A DNA stretch of 6,365 nucleotides from Armatimonadota bacterium (GTDB lineage: Bacteria; Armatimonadota; Zipacnadia; Zipacnadales; UBA11051), in assembly GCA_030612305.1 (NCBI GenBank), contig JAUWOG010000144.1, positions 1-6,365 on the forward strand, given 5' to 3'. Made by a program: the position numbers and the translations under genes. Numbering within the stretch: the stretch's first letter is position 1; every line of letters begins with the position of its first letter. Below are positions 1-4,971 of this stretch, piece after piece. The notes below the pieces were generated by a model. That model had not been told where the DNA came from. It searched no databases and saw only the letters and a program-made list of their open reading frames with translations.

Positions 1-760
1 CGGGGGTCGTGTAGGTCATGGCGCGGCCGGTGATCTCTGTGCGGCCGGTGACGAGGTCTGCGTGCAGTATCTGAAAGGCGGGAGCTGTGGCGCGAAAGAT
101 ACCGGTGGCGAACTTGTCGGGCTGGTGCAGGCTGCCAGTGATAGGACTCCATGTGCCCATGAACGGGTGCGGGCCCTGAGCGTCCCAGGCGATGTTGAGA
201 CGCCACTCGACGCCCTCGGAGGGTGTCTTCTGTCCGATGGCTGAAAAGGGAATGGCGATCTCGACGGTCCAGAAGGACTGGCCGATGTGTGCCGAGGCAT
301 CCCAAGGCGCGTTCCAGGAGGATGACTGGTCCTTGCCGTCCCACTTGACAGCGGCGGCGTTGACGACGAACTGGTAGTAGGTGTCAGAGCCGGCGGGCTG
401 GAGGAAAACCTCGAGGGCATCGTCGAGATAGACGGCATCGTCGTGCCTCGTAGCCGAGATAAAGGGTTTGTCGCCGGTGAAAGGGAGGCGCGCGGCCAGA
501 TAGAAATTGGCATCATCGTAGCCGAGGAGAAGACGGGGTTGCTGGGAGAGGATCATGCCGTCGGCCATCGAGCGGAAGAGGCCCGGACCGGCGGCGGCGC
601 TCCATTCAGCCTCGCTGATGGTGCCGTCAATGGCGGGCGCTGTGGAGAGCTTCGGAATGGTGACTAGTGGCAATTGCGGAGCGGCGATGCTGAGGTCCGC
701 CGCCAGGAGCAGCAAGGTACAGAATACGGCAGCAAGAGCGGCTTGGTTGACATGGTTCAC
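1..760 (-). CDS. Secreted CBM9-like (DOMON-type) carbohydrate-binding protein, partial at C-terminus
   Basis: The reading frame opens at GTG 760-758 and stays open for 253 whole codons to the left edge, so the C-terminus lies outside the window. The start is chosen because AGGGAG lies 8 nt upstream; an in-frame GTG three codons earlier sits directly against that site. Residues 1-27 look like a Sec signal peptide: a hydrophobic core around AALAAVFCTLLLLAA, then SIAA before a proline, though without the usual Lys/Arg at the N-terminus. Residues about 32-225 match the family 9 carbohydrate-binding pattern: AIDGTISEAEW (43-53), LLLGYDDANFYLAARL (77-92), DDALEVFLQP (113-122), YYQFVVNAAAVKWDG (128-142), WTVEIAIPFSAIG (164-176), WRLNIAWD (186-193) and the final TWSPITGSLHQPDKF (203-217). 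A further region begins near residue 227 and is cut off; it could be a second binding module or a catalytic domain. CBM9-like domains bind glycans outside the cell. The ligand here cannot be read from the sequence. It is probably cotranscribed with the propeller gene 65 bp upstream. The domain call is confident; the overall function is unknown. Confidence 0.85.
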   Translation of the reverse strand, partial: MNHVNQAALAAVFCTLLLLAADLSIAAPQLPLVTIPKLSTAPAIDGTISEAEWSAAAGPGLFRSMADGMILSQQPRLLLGYDDANFYLAARLPFTGDKPFISATRHDDAVYLDDALEVFLQPAGSDTYYQFVVNAAAVKWDGKDQSSSWNAPWDASAHIGQSFWTVEIAIPFSAIGQKTPSEGVEWRLNIAWDAQGPHPFMGTWSPITGSLHQPDKFATGIFRATAPAFQILHADLVTGRTEITGRAMTYTTP

Positions 761-768
761 GATGCACA

Positions 769-774
769 CTCCCT
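769..774 (-). promoter_or_regulatory. Ribosome binding site AGGGAG for the CBM9-like gene
   Basis: On the minus strand AGGGAG is followed by 8 nt and then GTG at 760. This spacing supports the GTG start over an out-of-frame ATG (754-752) a few bases further on, and over the in-frame GTG that touches the site. Confidence 0.6.
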
Positions 775-825
775 GGGCAAGGACTTGATGAGAACGTTGC
801 TGCGGCGGGCGGCTCGTCGGTGGCG

Positions 826-3267
826 TCACTTGACGATAGCGGCTGCGAAATCGGCGGTCTCGGCCAGCTTCCAAGTCTTGCCACTGTCCTTCGACATCTG
901 GATGGCGCGGTGGTGATAGTGCGCGGGGTAGTCGGACTGGTAGGTCGTGTCACTGGTCCAGTAGCTGTATGAGAGATAGAGGTTGCCGAGGCGATCGACT
1001 GTAAGCTTGTGGTAGTAGATGGAATAGCCGGGGACGGCGGGTATCACTCTGGGCTGAGCGGGTCCCCAGGCCTCGCCCTTCGGTTTGCTCTGGAATGACA
1101 GCGCGGCGTAGAGGTTGCCGCCGTGGTAGTCGTCCACTCCCATCCGCCACTGGCGATAGGCGGTGTAAAGGGTGTCATCGGGGCCGCAGACGAAGGAGAT
1201 GTAGGTCTGCCGTCCGCGACCGTCCGCGTCGCTGTCCTCGTCCACATAGCCGGCCTCGAGGATGTTGACCGGCTCAGTGAAACCGCCGTAGGCATCGTCA
1301 GGCTTGAGCGAGCGGAGGTATCTGAAGTTGTCGCCGTGAGCGCCGGTGAGTATGTGGATGTAGCCCTCACTGTCCATGGTAATCGCCGGCACGTTGTGGA
1401 CATCATTGACCGGCGGCCCGTAGGCAAGCAAGACGGGCTCGCCGAGGGTCCTGGTGGCATGGTCGCAGGTGGCGACGTATGTGGGCACGCCGGGGGCGTT
1501 GTCCTCATCTTCGGCGACATCGCCCCAGACGATGTGGGTCTTGCCGTCACGCGTAACGGTGGAGGCGGGGCCGCCGGAATGCTGGCATGAGCCGAGGCAT
1601 CTGTCGGAGACCAGAATCGGCTCACCCATCTGCAGCTTGCCATCCACCTTCGCGGGCAGGTACAGGAGGAGGTCATGGTAGCTGCAGAAGCGGGCCGGAT
1701 GGTCCCTTGTCTTCCGGTAGGCGAGCACGGGTGGAGGCATATCGAGGGCGTTGTGGCCGGTGAACTGCTCGATGTCGAAGCTCCCGCCCTCGAAAGGGTG
1801 CACCGTGTACGTCTTGCCGGCATCCGGTGTGTGGATGAGCACGCTCTGGCGCGGAGTGCCTATCTGCCGGAGTACGGACAGCAGCGTGTAAGCTCCGTTG
1901 GCCCCGTCGAACGCAACCTTGGCGCCGACAGAGCCGCCGCCCATGTAGAAGCCGCGATAGTCGGGGTAAATCTCCTGTACGGCGGGCACGTACGAGCGCT
2001 GGACCCACTTGCCGTTCTCGGGCAGCGTGAGCGCCACCGCGCGGTACTTGTGCGAGGTGCGTTCGCGGATGTACGGGCGGTTGTTCAGGTCGAAATAGAC
2101 CTCGTTCTCGATGTAGTCAGGCGCATAGCCGAATTGGTAGTTCTCGTGCTGGTAGCGATGCAGCACGACCGGCCCCGCCAGCGGCTCGGAGACGGGCGAG
2201 GGACCGACGATGACCCTCACCCCCGCGCTCTGCACCACAGCCGGATCATCCTCTGCCGAGGCCACAATCAGCCCATGCAAGTCCTTGCCGACCGCCGCAC
2301 TCTCTGCTACCTGCACGCGGACCGTCAGCGGTAACCAGTTATAGTAGCGCTCGTGGGTGAGCGTGGCCGGCGACTGCGGCTCGATGACGCTGCAGTCCAG
2401 CCCGTCGTCAGCTTCCGTGTTCAGCGCGAAGCCGCCAGTGACGCCCGTCTGGTTCCGGAGTGTGTATGTGATGTCGGCGCTCTCCCCGGGCTGGAGGTAC
2501 CGCGTCGCGCAGAACGGATAGAGCATGTGTCGGTAGCTGTCAGCCGCGAACAGCGCGGAAGCGTCGCAGTTCCAGTACATCACGCCCGGAACACGGATGT
2601 CCACATCCATCTTGCCGACCTCGAACTGCCACGGACCCGCGCGGTCACCGACACCCTCCGTGAGGACGAACTCCGCCCACTGCCCGGTCTCAGTCATGTC
2701 AAAGGTATGAATGACATTACCGGCGGCGTCCACGAGGGGCATCCTCTGGCGGCCCGACCCATGCAGCGCACGAGCCCTGATAGTCGTATCACTGCTCGGC
2801 GGCTGGAAGTGGACCACACCGCTTTGCGCCCCATCGTTGAACATGATCTGGCCTTCGACCATGTAGCACCCCTGGGAGATGTCGAGGCCGAAGACGAAAT
2901 CGCTGCGTGAGCTGCCGGCGATGAGCAGCCGGTACGTCCCCCGCGCAGTGCAGGTGACGTGCATCTCGGCGACCTGGACGGTCTGGGAATGGCCGCTGTC
3001 CTGTCCGTCGTCAGGCAGCGAGGCAGTCGCGATCTGCTGCCGGCATGGGTCGAAGAGGTGGGCGGTAATCTCGTCGCTGCCTTCGTAGATATTGAGGTCC
3101 CGCTTGAATATCTTTATGGTGAGGGGCCCCGGTTCGGGCCGAAGCACGATCGCCCTGGCCCCGCGCACCACCGTCGGCAGCACTGCCGCCCGGGCATGAG
3201 CCGCTGTCATGAGAACTCCCATTGCGACGAGCAGTAACGTCCTGGATGTCAGTATCCCCACAAACAT
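826..3267 (-). CDS. Large secreted protein with C-terminal BNR_4-type (Asp-box) beta-propeller
   Basis: The protein has 813 residues from ATG 3267, or 811 from GTG 3261. Residues 1-28 form a signal peptide (TSR, hydrophobic LLLVAMGVLMTAA, likely cleavage after AHA or ARA). Residues about 40-240 are beta-rich with no family I recognise. Residues about 255-355 (PGESADITYTLRNQTG onward) resemble a NEW3/Ig-like sandwich. From about 365 the sequence looks like a propeller of the BNR repeat-containing family. It has two Asp-boxes, TPDAGKTY (480-487) and SKDSGKTW (792-799), and blade motifs HSGGPASTVTRDGKTHIVWG (563-582), DVHNVPAITMDSEGYIHIL (622-640) with GAHGDNFRYLRS (642-653), and KLTVDRLGNLYLSYSYW (754-770). 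In related propellers this fold occurs in sialidase-like proteins and in the PL24/PL25 ulvan lyases, where a His and a Tyr act in catalysis. H624 in DVHN is a candidate here, but lyase activity is inference. No membrane anchor or sorting signal is visible. It is probably the first gene of an operon with the CBM9-like gene 65 bp downstream. Confidence 0.85.
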   Translation of the reverse strand: MFVGILTSRTLLLVAMGVLMTAAHARAAVLPTVVRGARAIVLRPEPGPLTIKIFKRDLNIYEGSDEITAHLFDPCRQQIATASLPDDGQDSGHSQTVQVAEMHVTCTARGTYRLLIAGSSRSDFVFGLDISQGCYMVEGQIMFNDGAQSGVVHFQPPSSDTTIRARALHGSGRQRMPLVDAAGNVIHTFDMTETGQWAEFVLTEGVGDRAGPWQFEVGKMDVDIRVPGVMYWNCDASALFAADSYRHMLYPFCATRYLQPGESADITYTLRNQTGVTGGFALNTEADDGLDCSVIEPQSPATLTHERYYNWLPLTVRVQVAESAAVGKDLHGLIVASAEDDPAVVQSAGVRVIVGPSPVSEPLAGPVVLHRYQHENYQFGYAPDYIENEVYFDLNNRPYIRERTSHKYRAVALTLPENGKWVQRSYVPAVQEIYPDYRGFYMGGGSVGAKVAFDGANGAYTLLSVLRQIGTPRQSVLIHTPDAGKTYTVHPFEGGSFDIEQFTGHNALDMPPPVLAYRKTRDHPARFCSYHDLLLYLPAKVDGKLQMGEPILVSDRCLGSCQHSGGPASTVTRDGKTHIVWGDVAEDEDNAPGVPTYVATCDHATRTLGEPVLLAYGPPVNDVHNVPAITMDSEGYIHILTGAHGDNFRYLRSLKPDDAYGGFTEPVNILEAGYVDEDSDADGRGRQTYISFVCGPDDTLYTAYRQWRMGVDDYHGGNLYAALSFQSKPKGEAWGPAQPRVIPAVPGYSIYYHKLTVDRLGNLYLSYSYWTSDTTYQSDYPAHYHHRAIQMSKDSGKTWKLAETADFAAAIVK

Positions 3268-3269
3268 CT

Positions 3270-3275
3270 CCTCCT
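3270..3275 (-). promoter_or_regulatory. Ribosome binding site AGGAGG that bears on the start of the propeller gene
   Basis: A perfect AGGAGG on the minus strand ends only 2 nt before ATG 3267-3265. It lies 8 nt before the in-frame GTG 3261-3259. Eight nt matches the spacing of the other two complete starts in the window, so initiation at GTG 3261 is plausible and would shorten the protein by two residues. Confidence 0.6.
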
Positions 3276-3327
3276 CAGGTACGTGGCTTGGGAGATCGCC
3301 GGCTGTTGGCTATCTGCAGTCTATCAA

Positions 3328-3346
3328 TTGTGCGACCGCCGCGCAA
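3328..3346. promoter_or_regulatory. Imperfect inverted repeat TTGTGCG-N5-CGCGCAA, possible operator
   Basis: Two 7-nt arms with one mismatch are separated by 5 nt, placed in the divergent promoter region. A third related half-site, CGCACA, lies at 3350-3355 and forms a perfect 6-nt pair with TGTGCG at 3329-3334. Size and location suit a dimeric repressor such as a LacI- or GntR-type protein, but no regulator gene is in the window and short repeats in GC-rich DNA are common by chance. Confidence 0.2.
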
Positions 3347-3454
3347 GGACGCACACTCCCGGAAGGGACGCCGCCGCAAGCAGCGAACCTATACGCAAGG
3401 TGCCGGATGGAAAGCAGCCGGCGGAATGCTGAAGTGATACTCCAGACGAATCGC

Positions 3455-3461
3455 AAGGAGG
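3455..3461 (+). promoter_or_regulatory. Ribosome binding site AAGGAGG for the isomerase-like gene
   Basis: AAGGAGG lies 8 nt before ATG 3470. It decides the start: the frame is open back to 3209, but no comparable site precedes the earlier start codons and they would overlap the 5' end of the divergent propeller gene. Confidence 0.75.
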
Positions 3462-3469
3462 CAAGGGCA

Positions 3470-4876
3470 ATGGATGTGGGCAAGCCGGTCGAGGCGAGGA
3501 TCAGGATCAAGCCCGTCTATCCCGTACTGACGCATTCGGGAGCCTATGAGGGGCCGTGCCGAGTAGGGAAGAAGGAGGACCTGGAACCGGCTGCTGAGAT
3601 GGCCAGGTTCCGGCAGGCGTTCGATGAGTTCTGCGGAGATGTGCGCAGCCGGATAGGCCCGGACGGGGAGGTTCTGGAGCCGGTGATGCTTCAGTGGGCC
3701 GATGACTTCGTGGTGCCGGCGGCGGAGTTGGAGAAACTCGCGCCGGAGATCCATGAGGCCGATGTCGTGCTCGTCGGCGCCTCGGGCTTGCAGCAACCGC
3801 CGGCGGTCGCCATCGCGGAGAAATATGGCAAGCCGATCGTGATGATCGGGCAGGTGGCTACTTCCGATATCACGGCGTATCTGCGTGCGCGAGGCATGGA
3901 GGGCTACTGCTTCCTGGATTATGCCGACCTGAACCACTTCCTGTCTCTGCTGCGAGTGCGGAAGGCGCTGCGGCAGACGCGGCTACTGGTTGCGATGAAG
4001 GGAAATCTGCTGACCTCGGGCGTCGTCAGCGGGATCTACGACCTGGAGGCATTGAAGAAGCGCTACGGCGTGGACAGCGTTCTGGTCAACAGCGATGACA
4101 TCGTGCAGGCGATGCGGGAGCTGTCGGCAGAGAAGGTGGAGGAGGCTGAGGAGCTGACTCGGCGGCTACTGGCGGGCAGTGAGGAAAGCTCCATGAGCGC
4201 GGACGAGCTGCTGCCCTCGGTGGAGTTCTACCTGGCGACGAAGCAGATGCTTGAGAGGTATGAGGCCAACGCTTTCTCGATTCCGTGTTTTGAGATTTGC
4301 GCCACGCAGGTGATGGAGCAGGAGCGAGTGGGGTTCTGTCTGACCCACACGCTGCTCAAGGATGAGGGGATTCCGTCGGCGTGTGAGGGCGATATCAATG
4401 TGCTGATGGCGATGGCAGTGCTGATGTATCTGTCGCGTCGGTCGGCGCACATGGGTAATGTGTCGGTGATAGACCGGGCCGAGAACATCATCGGCGTGCA
4501 CCACGATGTGCCGGGCCTGAAGATGAAGGGCTTTGATAAGGCGGACTTGCCGTATGCGATAGTCAACTTCACAGAGGGCGGGTGGGGCGGCACAATCCGC
4601 TACGACATCTCCCGTGACATCGGAGCGCCGGTGACGATCGCGCGATTCAACCCGGATGCGACGCGGCTGCTGGTGGCAAGCGGGGAGGTCACCGGCTGCG
4701 AGGGCTATACGAAGGTCGGTTGCAGTCTGAGGTATGAGATGAGGGTCGCCGACGCAGATGAGTTCTACGAGCTTCACCAGGATTTCGGGCATCATTTCGG
4801 CCTGGTCTTCGGTGACCATGCGGATGATTTGAGGGAGGTGGGAAGGCTGGCCGGGTTCGAAGTTGTGACGGTTTAG
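3470..4876 (+). CDS. L-fucose/L-arabinose isomerase-like protein (FucI/AraA fold, COG2407 type)
   Basis: The protein has 468 residues, clearly shorter than E. coli FucI (about 591) and close to the short COG2407 isomerase-like proteins. It has no signal peptide and is presumably cytoplasmic. The N-terminal half (about 1-260) has Rossmann-like stretches: ADVVLVGASGLQQPPAVAIA (97-116), GKPIVMIGQ (120-128) and TRLLVAMKGN (170-179). The C-terminal half carries the family signature IPSACEGDINVLMAMAVL (301-318), then DRAENIIGVHHDVPGLKMKG (335-354), and ends with GHHFGLVFGDHADDL (440-454). In characterised FucI the Mn2+ ligands are a Glu, an Asp and a C-terminal His. The best matches here are D308 (or E306) in CEGD and H441/H442; E283 or E285 may match the first Glu, which is uncertain. 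The expected reaction is aldose-ketose isomerisation of a deoxy-hexose or pentose, but many family members are uncharacterised, so the substrate is open and no gene symbol is given. It diverges from the secreted propeller gene and converges on the sulfatase-fold gene, which fits a role in catabolism of a released sugar. Confidence 0.85.
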   Translation: MDVGKPVEARIRIKPVYPVLTHSGAYEGPCRVGKKEDLEPAAEMARFRQAFDEFCGDVRSRIGPDGEVLEPVMLQWADDFVVPAAELEKLAPEIHEADVVLVGASGLQQPPAVAIAEKYGKPIVMIGQVATSDITAYLRARGMEGYCFLDYADLNHFLSLLRVRKALRQTRLLVAMKGNLLTSGVVSGIYDLEALKKRYGVDSVLVNSDDIVQAMRELSAEKVEEAEELTRRLLAGSEESSMSADELLPSVEFYLATKQMLERYEANAFSIPCFEICATQVMEQERVGFCLTHTLLKDEGIPSACEGDINVLMAMAVLMYLSRRSAHMGNVSVIDRAENIIGVHHDVPGLKMKGFDKADLPYAIVNFTEGGWGGTIRYDISRDIGAPVTIARFNPDATRLLVASGEVTGCEGYTKVGCSLRYEMRVADADEFYELHQDFGHHFGLVFGDHADDLREVGRLAGFEVVTV

Positions 4877-4971
4877 AAGCCGGGCCTACGCGGTGCGCGC
4901 CTACAAGGGCAAGGACGCCAGAGATACGCGGCAGGCCGATTGCTATGGATATGACGCGTGGCGGATGCGGG
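4877..4971. other. Convergent intergenic spacer without a clear terminator
   Basis: The 95 bp between the two convergent stop codons contain no strong GC hairpin followed by a T-run on either strand. The best self-complementary element is CGCG-GTG-CGCG at about 4889-4899, with a stem of only 4 bp. GCCTAC occurs twice, 15 bp apart (4884-4889 and 4899-4904). No gene is visible. Confidence 0.5.

Larger units (their letters stand above)
3268..3469. promoter_or_regulatory. Divergent intergenic region between propeller gene and isomerase gene
   Basis: These 202 bp separate two start codons pointing away from each other, so promoters in both directions are expected. The region holds the most AT-rich patch of the neighbourhood (about 3304-3331). 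It contains CTATC twice at 11-bp spacing (3310-3314 and 3321-3325), followed by an imperfect inverted repeat at 3328-3346. A weak plus-strand promoter candidate is TTGGGA (3288-3293), then 17 bp, then TATCTG (3311-3316); both boxes are poor matches to consensus. I found no convincing sigma-70 promoter for the minus strand. No credible gene lies inside. Confidence 0.4.

Noticed and set aside
22..51. Direct repeat of GCGGCCGGTGA with 19-bp spacing at the left edge
   Set aside because: It lies in the coding frame of the CBM9-like protein and simply encodes the similar peptides VTGR and ITGR; no mobile-element or array structure surrounds it.
627..953. Minus-strand 108-codon frame bridging the two secreted-protein genes, which might suggest a frameshifted fusion
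   Set aside because: It is Ser/Pro/Thr-rich and out of frame with both. The propeller gene ends properly at 826 and the CBM9-like gene has its own start and ribosome binding site at 760, so two separate genes explain the region.
1044..1823. Minus-strand 259-codon frame inside the propeller gene
   Set aside because: It is rich in Pro, Ser, Thr and Arg, typical of a shifted frame of a GC-rich gene, and the overlapping frame has the Asp-box and blade motifs.
1675..2334. Plus-strand 219-codon frame antisense to the propeller gene
   Set aside because: No ribosome binding site, motif or family resemblance; antisense shadow.
3209..3469. N-terminal extension of the isomerase-like frame back to 3209
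   Set aside because: It would overlap the 5' end of the divergent propeller gene, has low-complexity unlikely residues and no ribosome binding site, whereas ATG 3470 has AAGGAGG at 8 nt.
4881..4970. Plus-strand peptide-like frame in the convergent spacer (RAYAVRAYKGKDARD...)
   Set aside because: It has no start codon or ribosome binding site, is preceded by a stop in frame, and is too short to separate from chance open frames in GC-rich DNA.
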